From Leptospira idonii (GTDB lineage: Bacteria > Spirochaetota > Leptospiria > Leptospirales > Leptospiraceae), in assembly GCF_004770995.1 (NCBI RefSeq), contig NZ_RQHW01000047.1:698350-762349 (forward strand): 64,000 nucleotides of DNA, written 5' to 3'. Positions 7,732-18,154 of this stretch are shown here, piece after piece. A program made the translations under genes and the position numbers. Under the pieces are notes generated by a model, which was given only the letters and a program-made list of their open reading frames with translations, was not told the DNA's origin and searched no databases. The number at the start of each line of letters is the position of its first letter. Positions within the stretch are counted from its first letter, which is position 1.

Positions 7732-9603
7732 ATGAAAAATTTCACTACCCTCAATGATATTTTCTACTACGCAAAAAAGAACTACGGTTCGAGAGAAACC
7801 TTCCTTGCTAAGGACGAAAAGAAAGTATTTAAGGGAACTACATTCGGCGACGCTTTCCACCAAGCGGAAAACCTAGGCCTATCTCTTCTACAATTGGGCC
7901 TTCAGCCGGGAGACAGAGTCGGTCTTATGGCGGACAACCGTACAGAATGGGCGATTGCCGACATGGCGGTGCTTTTGAACGGAGCGATAGATGTTCCGAG
8001 AGGTTCCGACTCCACTCCTCAAGAAATTCAATATATCTTGGAACATTCGGAAAGCAGATTCTGTTTCGTTGAACATGAAAAATTGTACGAATCCTTAAAA
8101 CCGATTCTGCCTTCCACAAAAGTGGAAAAAACAATCATCTTAGATCCCAACTTCAAACCTAAAGATGCAAATGTTTACTCCATGGCAGATCTCATCAAGG
8201 ACGGAGAATCTCTTAGAAAAAATCTGCCTTCTTTGGAACTGAGAGCCAAACAAGTCAAACCGGACGATTTGTTCACAATCATTTATACTTCAGGAACCAC
8301 AGGGATGCCGAAAGGAGTGATGCTCACTCACCAGAATATGGTTTATAACGTTCTAAAAGTTCCGCCTAAAGTGGGTTTAGCAACAGGAGACAGAACCTTA
8401 TCGATACTCCCCGTTTGGCACATCTTCGAAAGAGCGATCGATTACTCCGTTCTTTCGGAAGGAGCAAGCATCGCTTATACGAACGTAAGAGACCTAAGAG
8501 ACGATTTCGTGAAAATCAAACCTACTTTTATGGCATCCGCACCTAGGCTTTGGGAAAACCTTTATTTGGGAATCAAACAAAAGCTGGAAAAAGCGCCGGA
8601 TAACAAAAGAAAGTTGTTCGAATTCGCATACGATGTCTGCAAAAAATGGAGAGACGGTTCCGATTACCTCTCCGGCAACAAACTATTCGTTACGGAGGAA
8701 ACTCCTTTCGAAAGAGCGAAAAATACCGCAGTAGCTCTCGCTAGTTCCATCAATCTATTCATTCCTGCGAAAATTTTGGACGGAGTAGTATTCTCAAAAA
8801 TCAGAGAGGTATTGGGAGGAGAATTGCACGGAACGATTTCGGGTGGAGGAGCTCTTCCTTCTCATGTGGATGAATTTTTCAATGTCATAGGAATTCCGGT
8901 GTACGAAGGGTACGGTATGACGGAATGCGCTCCTATCATTTCCGTTCGTTCCGTAGGAAAAGTGATCCAAGGTTCCGTTGGTGCTTGGCCGGAAGGAACT
9001 GCAGTGAAAATCCTCAATGAGCAAGGAGAAGTGGTTCCTAGAGGAAAGATGGGGGTCATCCATGTGAAAGGACCTCAAGTCATGAAAGGGTATTATAAAA
9101 ACGAGGAAGCCACTTCCAAAACCCTAAAAGACGGATGGATGAACACTGGAGATTTAGGTTTCATTTCTTTCAATGACACTCTTTCCGTCCGAGGAAGAGT
9201 CAAAGACACTGTAGTTTTATTAGGTGGAGAGAACGTAGAACCGGTTCCGATAGAAAACCTTCTTTTGGAAAACGGACACATCAACCAAGTGATCGTTGTG
9301 GGTCAGGATCAAAAATCACTCACAGCCTTGATTTGGCCCGACAAAGAAAGATTGAAAGAATCAGGAATCACTTTCCAGGAAGGGGAAGACTTGAACCAAA
9401 ACAAGGAAGTGAGAAACTTCTATCAGAACATCATCAAAAAACAAATCTCTTCTGAAAACGGATTCAAATCGTTCGAAAAACTCACCGACTTCCGCTTTCT
9501 ACCGAAAGCGATGGAAGTGGGAGACGAACTCACCAATCTATACAAGATGAAGAGAAATGTGATTCATGATAAATACAAATCACTGATCTCTTCCATGTAT
9601 TAG
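7732..9603 (+). CDS. Long-chain acyl-CoA ligase (AMP-forming)
   Basis: A 623-residue adenylate-forming enzyme that activates fatty acids with ATP and CoA. The A3 phosphate-binding loop is YTSGTTGMPKGV (residues 185-196). The substrate/adenylate motif is YEGYGMTEC (391-399), followed by the motif with NTGDLG and the hinge SVRGRVKD. The large insert with PAPRLWENLY-like and WHIFERAIDY segments is typical of long-chain (FACS-type) ligases. Leptospira grows on long-chain fatty acids as carbon source, so such enzymes feed beta-oxidation and lipid synthesis. It converges on pepN with only 2 nt between the two stop codons. Confidence 0.92.
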   Translation: MKNFTTLNDIFYYAKKNYGSRETFLAKDEKKVFKGTTFGDAFHQAENLGLSLLQLGLQPGDRVGLMADNRTEWAIADMAVLLNGAIDVPRGSDSTPQEIQYILEHSESRFCFVEHEKLYESLKPILPSTKVEKTIILDPNFKPKDANVYSMADLIKDGESLRKNLPSLELRAKQVKPDDLFTIIYTSGTTGMPKGVMLTHQNMVYNVLKVPPKVGLATGDRTLSILPVWHIFERAIDYSVLSEGASIAYTNVRDLRDDFVKIKPTFMASAPRLWENLYLGIKQKLEKAPDNKRKLFEFAYDVCKKWRDGSDYLSGNKLFVTEETPFERAKNTAVALASSINLFIPAKILDGVVFSKIREVLGGELHGTISGGGALPSHVDEFFNVIGIPVYEGYGMTECAPIISVRSVGKVIQGSVGAWPEGTAVKILNEQGEVVPRGKMGVIHVKGPQVMKGYYKNEEATSKTLKDGWMNTGDLGFISFNDTLSVRGRVKDTVVLLGGENVEPVPIENLLLENGHINQVIVVGQDQKSLTALIWPDKERLKESGITFQEGEDLNQNKEVRNFYQNIIKKQISSENGFKSFEKLTDFRFLPKAMEVGDELTNLYKMKRNVIHDKYKSLISSMY

Positions 9604-9605
9604 AT

Positions 9606-12218
9606 CTACACTTTTTCGCCCCAACCTTTTCGAATGGTGGAAACAACTTCCCCCAATTCTCTGGAAAGGTTGGGAATTTCAGAAATCTTCTTCAATTGCT
9701 CCGAAGCGAATGTAGGTCGTTTTCCGGACTGCAACCAAGCACTTTGGAACAATTTAGCAAGAGCCGCCGCCATTTGAGGGTTGATCGCATTCAGCCGAAT
9801 GATTGACTCGGAAAGAAATTGATAACCGCTTCCATCCGCTTTATGGAAGGACAAAGGGTTTCTCGCAAAAGCACCGATGAGAGATCTCACCTTATTGGGA
9901 TTACTCCAATTGAATTTGGAATGTTCTAAAAGTTCCTTCGCCTTCAAAAGCGCATTGTCTCTAAAACTCACCTGCACGGAAAACCAATAGTCCAACACCA
10001 AAGAATCGTTTTTCCATTTTTCAAAATAAGTAAGATAACTTTCTTCTTGAAGAGGATGTCCCATCTCGCTGAACAAACGCAATACGGCAAGCTCTTCGCT
10101 CATATGTTTCGCATTTTTCTGTTGGCTGAGCGCCAAATTTCCCAATCGATTGGAATCCAAAGAAGAATGAAATAAATAGTACAAAGCGATGTTTTTCAGT
10201 TTTCGTTTGCCGATCTCCTCTCTGTTCTGATTCGGATTGTGATTTCTGTTTGCTTCGTAAAGTTCCTGAAACTCAGGAAGAAAATGATCTGCAATTTCTC
10301 TCAGCCACAAAACCCTTTGTGCATAAATCTCTTCATAGTCGAAGGTTTGTAGGGATTCCGCCAAATTGGTGAGTCCGGGAAAACTCAGATAATAACTGAG
10401 ATAGTCCTTGGGGAAACTGTCCTTTTTCTGCAAAGTATGGGAAAAGATATCGAATATCACTTGTTTGTCGATTTTTTTGGAAGAACCCAAGGAAATTCCG
10501 AACTTTTCCCGAATCACTTCTTGGAAGGCAAAAAAGCGAGAGAAACCGTCCGTTTCCGTTCTGGCCAAAAAGGCGGCCTCTTTTTCATTTCGCTCGAAAG
10601 AAACTTTCACAGGTGCGGAAAAATTCCGGAAGACGGAGGCAGTCGGCTTGGAAACAAATCCCTTCCAAGTATGAGAGAGAGATTTACCTTGCATCGTAAG
10701 AGTCTCATCCTGCAAAGTTTTGCCTTCTGCATCGAATAAAGCGACAGGAATAGGAAACATAAGTCCGAGTTCTGAATCTTCCGAGTCCGAAAAATGAAGA
10801 CGGAACTCCCCCGTTTCTGGTTTCCATTCTTCGCGAACTTGGATCAAAGGAGTTCCCTTTCGATGATACCAATTTCGAAACAAAGGCAACTCCTTACCGT
10901 TCGCCTTTTCCATAGAAGAAACAAACTCTTCGAAAGTGACACCTTGCCCGTCATAGGTGGAAAGATAATATTTGAGACCTTTTTTAAAACCGTCCCTTCC
11001 CAAAAGAACGGATAACATACGAATCACTTCCGAACCTTTTTCGTACACTGTGACCGTATAAAAATTATTCATCTCTACATACGATTTGGGAAGAATCGGA
11101 TGGGACATGGGTCCTGCATCCTCCGGGAATTGATGGTCTATTAGAAAAAGTACGTCTTTGATTCTTTTGACGCTTGGGTCGGTTTTATCTTCCGTAAACC
11201 ATTGGTCTCTGAAGACGGTCAATCCTTCCTTTAAGGTAAGATTGAACCAGTTTCGCAAAGTGACTCGGTTCCCCGTCCAATTGTGAAAGTATTCATGAGC
11301 AACCACTCCCAAAATGGATTCGAAGGTTTCGTCCGTTGCCGATTTTTTATCCGCTAAAACCAATTTGGAATTAAATAGGTTGAGCCCTTTGTTCTCCATG
11401 GCTCCCATATTGAAATCGTCTACGGCAACGATCATATACAGATCTAGATCGTATTCCAACCCAAAGGTCTCCTCATCCCAGCGCATTGCTTCTTTAAGAG
11501 AATACATGGCAAATTCGGTTTTTTCTTGGTTCCCAGACTCCACAAAAATCTTCAATTGGATGGTTCTTCCGGAGAGTGTGGTATATGTATCGGAGACCTC
11601 TTTTAGGTCCCCAGCAACCACTGCGAAAAGATAACTCGGCTTAGGAAAAGGGTCTTCCCAAACGGCCTCCTGTTTGGTTCCTAAATCCCTGGTTGCAACA
11701 GGATTTCCATTAGAAAGAAGCACTGGGAAAAGTTCTTTTTCTCCCACCAGACTGACAGTGAAAGCGATCATATTGTCCGGGCGATCGATGGAATAAGTGA
11801 TTTTTCTAAATCCTTCCGGTTCGTTCTGAGTGCACAACATAGATCCGGAAAGGTAAAGACCTTCGAGAGCGGTGTTTCTTTTGGGAGAGATTTTATTTTC
11901 CACTACGAGAAGAAATTCTTTAGAAGGAGGTTCACGTAACAAGAGGCCAGTCGGCGTCAGTTCGAACTCCTCAGGATCACAGATCGCTCCATCCACTCGG
12001 AGAGAAAGAAACTCCATCCCCTCCCCGTTCAGGAATAACGATGGCAAAGTTGTGACATTTTGTACGCCATTCCAGCGAACGGTGTATTCGGAACGAACTA
12101 TGGTGTTCTCCACATCCAAATCGAATCGGATATGCGCTTTGGGAGTGACCCAATTAGGGGAAGAATAATCTTCCAAGAGATGTACGGGGGAAGAGGAAAA
12201 GGAGGAAGAGGGAGACAT
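9606..12218 (-). CDS. pepN: Aminopeptidase N (M1 zinc metallopeptidase)
   Basis: An M1-family aminopeptidase of about 870 residues. The exopeptidase motif GAMEN is at 272-276 and the zinc site HEYFH begins at His308, with the distal Glu ligand in the following helix (NLTLKEGLTVF). The long C-terminal helical region matches the PepN type (DUF3458-like) rather than short M1 enzymes. It removes N-terminal residues from peptides in the cytoplasm, useful for amino-acid recycling. I place the start at ATG 12218; a TTG at 12242 would add 8 residues. The purine-rich GAGGGAGG abuts the ATG, so the exact start is uncertain. Confidence 0.93.
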   Translation of the reverse strand: MSPSSSFSSSPVHLLEDYSSPNWVTPKAHIRFDLDVENTIVRSEYTVRWNGVQNVTTLPSLFLNGEGMEFLSLRVDGAICDPEEFELTPTGLLLREPPSKEFLLVVENKISPKRNTALEGLYLSGSMLCTQNEPEGFRKITYSIDRPDNMIAFTVSLVGEKELFPVLLSNGNPVATRDLGTKQEAVWEDPFPKPSYLFAVVAGDLKEVSDTYTTLSGRTIQLKIFVESGNQEKTEFAMYSLKEAMRWDEETFGLEYDLDLYMIVAVDDFNMGAMENKGLNLFNSKLVLADKKSATDETFESILGVVAHEYFHNWTGNRVTLRNWFNLTLKEGLTVFRDQWFTEDKTDPSVKRIKDVLFLIDHQFPEDAGPMSHPILPKSYVEMNNFYTVTVYEKGSEVIRMLSVLLGRDGFKKGLKYYLSTYDGQGVTFEEFVSSMEKANGKELPLFRNWYHRKGTPLIQVREEWKPETGEFRLHFSDSEDSELGLMFPIPVALFDAEGKTLQDETLTMQGKSLSHTWKGFVSKPTASVFRNFSAPVKVSFERNEKEAAFLARTETDGFSRFFAFQEVIREKFGISLGSSKKIDKQVIFDIFSHTLQKKDSFPKDYLSYYLSFPGLTNLAESLQTFDYEEIYAQRVLWLREIADHFLPEFQELYEANRNHNPNQNREEIGKRKLKNIALYYLFHSSLDSNRLGNLALSQQKNAKHMSEELAVLRLFSEMGHPLQEESYLTYFEKWKNDSLVLDYWFSVQVSFRDNALLKAKELLEHSKFNWSNPNKVRSLIGAFARNPLSFHKADGSGYQFLSESIIRLNAINPQMAAALAKLFQSAWLQSGKRPTFASEQLKKISEIPNLSRELGEVVSTIRKGWGEKV

Positions 12219-12260
12219 CCTCCCTCTTATAATAAAAGGCAAATAGGAGAAAAGAGAAAT

Positions 12261-12530
12261 TTAAGGTTGTTTTTCTTTTCTTTTATCTTCAGCAAAGGTA
12301 ACTTTTAAATTCCGCCCATCAACTTCTTGCCCGTTCATTTGAGCTACCGCATCTTCAGCAGCCTCATTACTAGCATATGTTATAAATGCAAAACCTCGAA
12401 AGTTTCCTGTTTCACGATCATAGATCATTTTTAAATCTTGGATCGCACCATACACAGAAAAAATCTGTCTGATATTTTCTTCCTTTAGGGAAAACTTTAA
12501 GTTACCCACGTAAATTTTTTTAGAACTCAT
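12261..12530 (-). CDS. RRM-domain RNA-binding protein
   Basis: An 89-residue single RNA-recognition-motif protein. RNP2 is KIYVGNL (about residues 4-10) and RNP1 is RGFAFITY (about 43-50), both with the aromatic residues that stack on RNA bases. The ATG at 12530 is favoured because GAGGACAGGA lies just upstream; the longer frame from 12554 lacks such a site. Bacterial single-RRM proteins are found in cyanobacteria and spirochaetes, among others, and some are cold-induced. It lies 42 nt upstream of pepN on the same strand. Confidence 0.9.
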   Translation of the reverse strand: MSSKKIYVGNLKFSLKEENIRQIFSVYGAIQDLKMIYDRETGNFRGFAFITYASNEAAEDAVAQMNGQEVDGRNLKVTFAEDKRKEKQP

Positions 12531-12677
12531 TCCTGTCCTCGTAGATTGAAACATGTCCCACAGCGAATGGAACGGATAGATTAAATCCGATCTCGAAAAA
12601 ATGTCAATCTTAAATATTTCTTGCCAATTTGCAAATTTGAGAAGTCATATCAACCTGCCCGCAATTAGGAATGATCA

Positions 12678-14324
12678 TTGGAAGAGAAACGATATATAAT
12701 TTGCATAGATGATGAGTTTTTCATCCTCTGGAACTTAAAAGAACAACTCAAAAAAGTATTTGGAAACGAATATACGATTGAAACCGCCGAAAGTGCGGAA
12801 TCTGCAAAGGAAATCATTCAAGAAATCAATTCCGCAGGTGAAGACATACCAGTTGTTATATGCGATCAGGTGATGCCGGGGCAAAAAGGAGACGAATTTC
12901 TCATCGAATTGCAGGCGACCAACCCGAATACGAAAAAAATCATGCTGACCGGACAAGCTCCCGCACAAGCAGTAGGAAATGCGCTCAACCACGGCTGCCT
13001 CTACCGTTACCTTCCTAAACCCTGGGATGCGAGCGATTTGGAACTCACCATAAAACAGGCGATTGATTCCTTTTATATGGATAAATCCCTGGAAGAAAAA
13101 AACAAAGAGCTCGAAAAGTCCCTCTATTTCAACCCAGAGACAAACTTTCCTAATTTTGAAAGCCTGATCAAACTGCTGGCAGATCCGGAAAAAACCTTCG
13201 ATTCCTTGTCGTTGGTTCTGATCAAAATCACAACCTACCCCACCATCATCAAAAATTTCGGTATCGAAATCTACAGAAAAATCATATCCAGGTTTTTACA
13301 AATGTTATCCGTTCATCTGCAGGCAGGAGGGACCGTATATCACCTGTACGAGGACGAAATTGCCATCCTCTCCATGGAGAAAGAAGAAAACTTAGTCGCC
13401 AATGTGGAAAATTTCAGACTGCTTTTGAAAGCGGATGACATCGTTCTGGAAGAAGTGAGTTTTCACCTCAATTGTTTTTTTTCCTCGGCCACAGGAAGGG
13501 AAGATGCGTATTACAAGGCGAAGCTGGCGTTATTTCAGGCGGAAGGAAGCAATTCCTCATCCTTCGTATCTTACAGTGACGAACTTTCTACGGATCACCA
13601 TCTACAAAACTTTCAATTGAGCCAAAAGATAAGAAACGCCATCCAGAATAAGGAAATCGTTCCTTTTTTTCAAGGGATTAGAGACAACAAAACGAACACT
13701 TTTACAAAGTTCGAATGTTTGGCAAGAATCAGAGACAAAAACGGATTTCTAGCTCCTTCCGTATTTTTAGATTTAGCCAAAGCGACCGGATCCATCAGAC
13801 TCATCGGCTTACAGATGATCGATGGTTCTATGAATTATTTTAAAGACAAAAACTACGAATTTTCGATCAATTTAACGGAAGCGGAACTGGAATACAAAAG
13901 TTTCAGCAAATGGGTGCAGGCAAGGCTTGCCCATTACGGAATCGACCCGAAAAGGGTAACCTTTGAGATTCTGGAGGATGTGAGTTTTGCGGAAAACATC
14001 AACAGTGTGACTACGATTCGAGATCTGAAAGAATTAGGCTGCAAAATTGCAATCGATGATTTCGGAGTCCAATATTCTAATTTATCCAGACTTCTGGAAA
14101 TCGATCCGGACTATATCAAAATCGACGGACGATTTATAAAAGAGCTGCCACATAACAAAACCGCCACCCTACTCGTCAAAGGAATCGTCGATTTAGCGCA
14201 TGGGATAGGAGCCAAGGTTGTGGCAGAATTCGTCTCCAACGAAGAAATCCAAAAAACGATCGTAGATATGGGAATCGAATATTCGCAAGGTTATTTATTT
14301 ATGGAGCCGAGCGAAGCAGTATGA
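12678..14324 (+). CDS. Response regulator with degenerate GGDEF and EAL domains
   Basis: A 548-residue protein starting at TTG 12678, with AGGA 8 nt upstream. The REC domain covers about residues 4-125, with the phospho-Asp in VVICDQVMPG and Lys in YLPKPW. Residues 150-285 look like a GGDEF domain whose active loop is HLYEDEIAIL, so it has probably lost cyclase activity. The EAL domain (about 310-545) has ECLAR in place of EALAR but keeps NLTE, FEILED, IAIDDFG, YIKIDGRFI, VAEFV and QGYLF. This suggests a working c-di-GMP phosphodiesterase switched by phosphorylation. Its cognate kinase is not adjacent. The stop codon overlaps the next gene. Confidence 0.87.
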   Translation: MEEKRYIICIDDEFFILWNLKEQLKKVFGNEYTIETAESAESAKEIIQEINSAGEDIPVVICDQVMPGQKGDEFLIELQATNPNTKKIMLTGQAPAQAVGNALNHGCLYRYLPKPWDASDLELTIKQAIDSFYMDKSLEEKNKELEKSLYFNPETNFPNFESLIKLLADPEKTFDSLSLVLIKITTYPTIIKNFGIEIYRKIISRFLQMLSVHLQAGGTVYHLYEDEIAILSMEKEENLVANVENFRLLLKADDIVLEEVSFHLNCFFSSATGREDAYYKAKLALFQAEGSNSSSFVSYSDELSTDHHLQNFQLSQKIRNAIQNKEIVPFFQGIRDNKTNTFTKFECLARIRDKNGFLAPSVFLDLAKATGSIRLIGLQMIDGSMNYFKDKNYEFSINLTEAELEYKSFSKWVQARLAHYGIDPKRVTFEILEDVSFAENINSVTTIRDLKELGCKIAIDDFGVQYSNLSRLLEIDPDYIKIDGRFIKELPHNKTATLLVKGIVDLAHGIGAKVVAEFVSNEEIQKTIVDMGIEYSQGYLFMEPSEAV

Positions 14325-15433
14325 AAGATACGATCACATTCTTCGACCATAAACATTCCCAAAGTAAAATCGCCAAAAGTTTTGCGGTTGTATTTTCTAT
14401 CGTAGCTGCGGCAGGGATCGGCTTTTTCATCTCCTCTTTTTTTTCCGACCTGGAGGAATTGGATTCAGGTCTCATCATCTTCATTCCTGTATTTTTTGCC
14501 TTTTTCCTTTTACCTGCACTCATCGCATGGATGATCGCAGGCAGAAGCAAAAAAACGATATTAGACCCGAGCCAAAAAAAAATCACCTTCTATGAAGGAA
14601 AAAAGGAAATCGGTTCTATTTCCTTTTCCGAAATTTCCGGTTTAGAACAATCCAGATACACTTATACGGTGAAAAGCAAAAACGGATCCAGAACAGTTAC
14701 CGTTTATACGGTAGTATCTCCGCATAACAAAGAAATCGTTTTGGCGGAATCAACGGATCGATTGAAGATCAGAAATTATGCCGAAGTTTTCGCAAAAACG
14801 ATGCGGCTTTCTTTGACGGATGAAAAAGGAGAGAAAAGGGAATCACACGAATTGGATGTTCCTTTTCATAAAAGAAATCATCCGAACTACGATTCATTCT
14901 CCATACCGAATTTCCCCGCTTCAGAATCCCTGCACTGGCGGCAAGAAAACGGAAACAATATCATCTCTTCCACATATAACCCTGGTTTTTTGAAGATTTT
15001 AGGGATCGTATTCGGGGTAATGTTGTTTTTTATCGCCAATTTAAGTTTAGGTTCTATGCTGGAGCTTTCCGTTTTTTATTGGGAAGATTTTCCACCTAGC
15101 ATAACCGAAATTATATTTTTAGCAGTCACTGTGTTCGCAGGGATCTTTCCGATCGCTTATGTATATTACCAAGGCGTTAGAAAAAAAGAGATCGTCTTCA
15201 CTTCCGATGAAGTTCGTTACTCAGGAAAATCCATTCTTTATTCCGAAATCGAATCCATCGATATAGAAAACCATAGGCTTTATTTTGTAGGAGATCGTTC
15301 TCATTTGGAGATTTCTCTTTTTTTCTTCTGTGACCAATCGGTTTATTCTCTACTATTGAATGCCTCCGCGCATGGAATTTTGTCTCAGACTTTAGGCCAA
15401 GGAAACGGGCAGTCTTTCACTACAGAGTTTTAA
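14321..15433 (+). CDS. Membrane protein of unknown function coupled to the EAL gene
   Basis: A 370-residue protein with two hydrophobic pairs: about residues 22-42 plus 49-70, and about 224-245 plus 258-282. Each pair is followed by a beta-rich segment of similar type ([21 protein letters not shown] and [18 protein letters not shown]), resembling PH-like domains of bacterial membrane proteins. This suggests an internal duplication of a two-helix-plus-PH-like unit. The ATG overlaps the upstream stop (ATGA), so expression is coupled to the c-di-GMP protein and it may be an output or sensor partner. No family name can be given. Confidence 0.7.
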   Translation: MKDTITFFDHKHSQSKIAKSFAVVFSIVAAAGIGFFISSFFSDLEELDSGLIIFIPVFFAFFLLPALIAWMIAGRSKKTILDPSQKKITFYEGKKEIGSISFSEISGLEQSRYTYTVKSKNGSRTVTVYTVVSPHNKEIVLAESTDRLKIRNYAEVFAKTMRLSLTDEKGEKRESHELDVPFHKRNHPNYDSFSIPNFPASESLHWRQENGNNIISSTYNPGFLKILGIVFGVMLFFIANLSLGSMLELSVFYWEDFPPSITEIIFLAVTVFAGIFPIAYVYYQGVRKKEIVFTSDEVRYSGKSILYSEIESIDIENHRLYFVGDRSHLEISLFFFCDQSVYSLLLNASAHGILSQTLGQGNGQSFTTEF

Positions 15434-15477
15434 TTTTTTGCTACGTTTCGAAACAAACCAGGAAAAGGCTGGTATTC

Positions 15478-15771
15478 ATGAAACATTTTGTAGTTTTACT
15501 TCGTTACCTGGTTCCTTTGGAAACCGTAGAAAAGTTCGTAGTTGTACATAGAGAGTATCTTGCCACCGGCTATGCAAAAAAAGTTTTATTGGCCTCAGGA
15601 CCGCAAAACCCTCGTTCGGGAGGGGTGCTTCTAGCAAGAGGCAATTCGAGAGAAGAAATCCAAGACTTTTGCAACGGAGACCCTTTCTGTAAAGAAGGAG
15701 TGGCAGAATATCAAATCATAGAATGGGTTCCCGTAAAATGGCTTCCTGAATTCGAAGTTTGGAAAGATTAA
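15478..15771 (+). CDS. YciI-like protein
   Basis: A 97-residue protein of the YCII-related family. It has [20 protein letters not shown] at the start, the conserved [10 protein letters not shown] (His in the presumed active site), [19 protein letters not shown] and the [20 protein letters not shown] end. The family has a ferredoxin-like dimeric fold and unclear catalytic roles. It stands between the EAL-linked operon and the convergent LysR gene, directly abutting the latter. Confidence 0.85.
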   Translation: MKHFVVLLRYLVPLETVEKFVVVHREYLATGYAKKVLLASGPQNPRSGGVLLARGNSREEIQDFCNGDPFCKEGVAEYQIIEWVPVKWLPEFEVWKD

Positions 15772-16647
15772 TCACAAACTATCTCTCCATTTCAGGATAG
15801 CATCCACTAACAATAATAAACCGGAGCGGGAGTTCTTTTTATAACAAAGAAAAAACTTTCTCTCCGCAGCTAGTTCCTGCAAAGGCAGCACTTTTAAATT
15901 TTCAGAAACGGAAAATCGGGAGATGAACCCGATCCCCAACCCCTCTTCCACTGATTTTATGATGGATTCCACACTTCTGAGTTCCATCAATATCTTGGGA
16001 TCGAAAGATATTTTCTCCGCTCTCCATTTTTTTTCCAATGCGATTCGGACTGCGGATGCAGGATGAAAAAAAATAAAAGGTTCCTTCCTTACATCCTTTT
16101 CCGTGATTTTCGTTTTTCCGGAAAGAGGATGAAACTTGGAAACTACAGGAACAATCTCATCCACTAAAAATTCTTTTGTGACCAAATGGGGGTCTTTTAC
16201 AGGGCCTGTTAAAATTCCCAGATCCGCTTTTCCGCTCAATACAAGATCTTTGGTTTCGGATGCATCTCCCTCGATCACGGAAAGACTGAGACGAGGATTT
16301 TCATTTAATATTTGTTTGATGATTTTAGGAAGGATCCATGCGGAAACGGTTCCTCCTGCAGAGACTGAAAATTTGCCGTTGATTTCGGAATCGATACGGT
16401 TCATATCTTCCTCGCAGTTTCTCCAAAGTTCTTTCATTTTTTCCGCATAACTTCGAAAAATCTCTCCTTTGTATGTGAGTTTGATTTCCCTGGGCCCCCT
16501 TTCTAAAATCGTTTCTCCGAACTCTCTTTCCAAAATTGCGATTTGAGAGGATAAAGCCGGCTGAGTGAGGCCCAAAGAATCGGCAGCTTTTTGAAAACTT
16601 CCCTTTTCTATGATTTCTAAAAAATAACGAACTTGTCTGAATTCCAT
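15772..16647 (-). CDS. LysR-family transcriptional regulator next to leuCD
   Basis: A 291-residue LysR regulator. The N-terminal HTH runs MEFRQVRYFLEIIEKGSFQ and then KAADSLGLTQPALSSQIAILE (about residues 20-40), and the effector-binding domain spans about 90-290. It is divergent from leuC across a 103-bp region that holds an ATAA-N7-TTAT box of T-N11-A type. Divergent arrangement with a target operon is typical for this family, so it probably controls leuCD in response to a pathway intermediate. This is inference from context. Confidence 0.9.
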   Translation of the reverse strand: MEFRQVRYFLEIIEKGSFQKAADSLGLTQPALSSQIAILEREFGETILERGPREIKLTYKGEIFRSYAEKMKELWRNCEEDMNRIDSEINGKFSVSAGGTVSAWILPKIIKQILNENPRLSLSVIEGDASETKDLVLSGKADLGILTGPVKDPHLVTKEFLVDEIVPVVSKFHPLSGKTKITEKDVRKEPFIFFHPASAVRIALEKKWRAEKISFDPKILMELRSVESIIKSVEEGLGIGFISRFSVSENLKVLPLQELAAERKFFLCYKKNSRSGLLLLVDAILKWRDSL

Positions 16648-16663
16648 ATTCCTGCCACTTAAT

Positions 16664-16678
16664 ATAAATTTTGCTTAT
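16664..16678. promoter_or_regulatory. LysR-type box between lysR and leuC
   Basis: ATAA (16664-16667), 7 nt, then TTAT (16675-16678) fits the T-N11-A pattern with dyad symmetry that LysR proteins bind. A second small dyad, TTGC-N6-GCAA, lies at 16701-16714 nearer leuC, and the two may form a recognition and an activation site. The leuC ribosome site AAGGAAAG is at about 16738-16745. Confidence 0.45.
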
Positions 16679-16750
16679 ATATTATATAATTCCTATTTAT
16701 TTGCATTATAGCAATAGATTTGTTACCCTTATTCATAAGGAAAGATAAAT

Positions 16751-18154
16751 ATGAAGACCTTATTGGATAAAATTTGGGACAGACATGAAATTCAGGTTTT
16801 GGATCAGGGAGAATCCGTTCTCTTTGTGGATCGTCATTTGGTGCATGAAGTCACCTCCGCACAAGCCTTCCAAGGTTTGAGGGAAAAATCGAGAAAGGTG
16901 AAATTTCCCTCACTCACCTTATGCGTCATCGATCACAATGTCTCTACGAAGGACAGAAAGAACAAGAATGCAAGCGGACCTGTTTCCAAAACACAAATGG
17001 ATACTATGGAAAAGAATGCGGACGAGTTCGGCTTAAAATTATTCGGATGGGATCATCCGGACCAAGGTGTGGTGCATGTGGTCGGCCCGGAACTTGGGTT
17101 CATACTTCCCGGAAACGTGATCGTTTGCGGAGACTCCCATACCGCCACTCACGGAGCATTCGGCTCAATCGCCTTCGGAATCGGAACAAGCGAAGTGGAA
17201 CATGTTTTTGCAACACAAACAATTGTTCAACGAAAACCTAAGTCCATGTTGATTCGTTTTGTAGGAAAAAGACCGGCAGGTACCACTGCAAAGGATTTGG
17301 CATTGTTTATGATCGAAACAATCGGCACAAACGGAGGTGCAGGTTCCATCGTAGAATATTCCGGAGAAACAATCGATTCCATGACTATGGAAGAAAGAAT
17401 GACTCTTTGTAATTTGAGCATCGAAGCAGGAGCCAGAGCGGGACTCATCGCTCCCGATGAAACCACATTTTCTTATTTGAAAGGGAAGGAACTTTCTCCC
17501 AAGGGAGAAAGATGGGAAGAGGCGGTTTCCTTTTGGAAATCCCTTCGTTCCGACAAAGACGCAGTGTTTGATAAGATAGTTGAGATAGATATTTCCCGGT
17601 TGGAACCGAAAGTGACTTGGGGAACCAAACCGTCACAAACGGTTTCCATCACAGGAACCATTCCTCAGATGGAAGAGATCCCTGCTTCGGAAAGAAATAC
17701 AGTATCCTCTGCATTGAGTTATATGGGATTAAATCCAGGGACAAAAATGACGGAGATTCAAATAAATAAGGTATTTATAGGATCATGTACGAATTCCAGG
17801 ATCGAAGACTTGCGTTCCGCCGCAAAACTAGCCAAAGGAAGAAAGGTACATCCAAATGTACAAGCGTTAGTTGTCCCAGGCTCAGGAAGAGTGAAACGCC
17901 AAGCGGAACAGGAAGGTTTGGATCGAATCTTTATCGATGCCGGTTTCGAATGGAGAGAACCGGGATGTTCCATGTGTCTTGCCATGAACGACGATGTATT
18001 GCAGCCGGGAGAAAGATGTGCTTCCACTTCCAACCGTAACTTCGAAGGAAGGCAAGGGAAAGGAGGCAGAACCCATTTGGTAAGTCCTGCGATGGCGGTG
18101 GGAGCCGCAGTAGAAGGAAAATTTACGGACGTTAGAACTTGGAGAGAATTATGA
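16751..18154 (+). CDS. leuC: 3-isopropylmalate dehydratase large subunit
   Basis: A 467-residue aconitase-family enzyme that isomerises 2-isopropylmalate to 3-isopropylmalate in leucine synthesis. It has [14 protein letters not shown] (about residue 125), [10 protein letters not shown] with the first cluster Cys, and GCSMCLAMN with the other two Cys that bind the 4Fe-4S cluster. Length matches the bacterial LeuC norm. It overlaps leuD by 4 nt. In Leptospira, where isoleucine can be made through citramalate, LeuCD is also expected to act on methylmalate intermediates (pathway knowledge). Confidence 0.97.
   Translation: MKTLLDKIWDRHEIQVLDQGESVLFVDRHLVHEVTSAQAFQGLREKSRKVKFPSLTLCVIDHNVSTKDRKNKNASGPVSKTQMDTMEKNADEFGLKLFGWDHPDQGVVHVVGPELGFILPGNVIVCGDSHTATHGAFGSIAFGIGTSEVEHVFATQTIVQRKPKSMLIRFVGKRPAGTTAKDLALFMIETIGTNGGAGSIVEYSGETIDSMTMEERMTLCNLSIEAGARAGLIAPDETTFSYLKGKELSPKGERWEEAVSFWKSLRSDKDAVFDKIVEIDISRLEPKVTWGTKPSQTVSITGTIPQMEEIPASERNTVSSALSYMGLNPGTKMTEIQINKVFIGSCTNSRIEDLRSAAKLAKGRKVHPNVQALVVPGSGRVKRQAEQEGLDRIFIDAGFEWREPGCSMCLAMNDDVLQPGERCASTSNRNFEGRQGKGGRTHLVSPAMAVGAAVEGKFTDVRTWREL

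Noticed and set aside
10408..12168. Several open frames antisense to pepN
   Set aside because: They have no ribosome site or family features and follow the codon pattern of pepN on the other strand.
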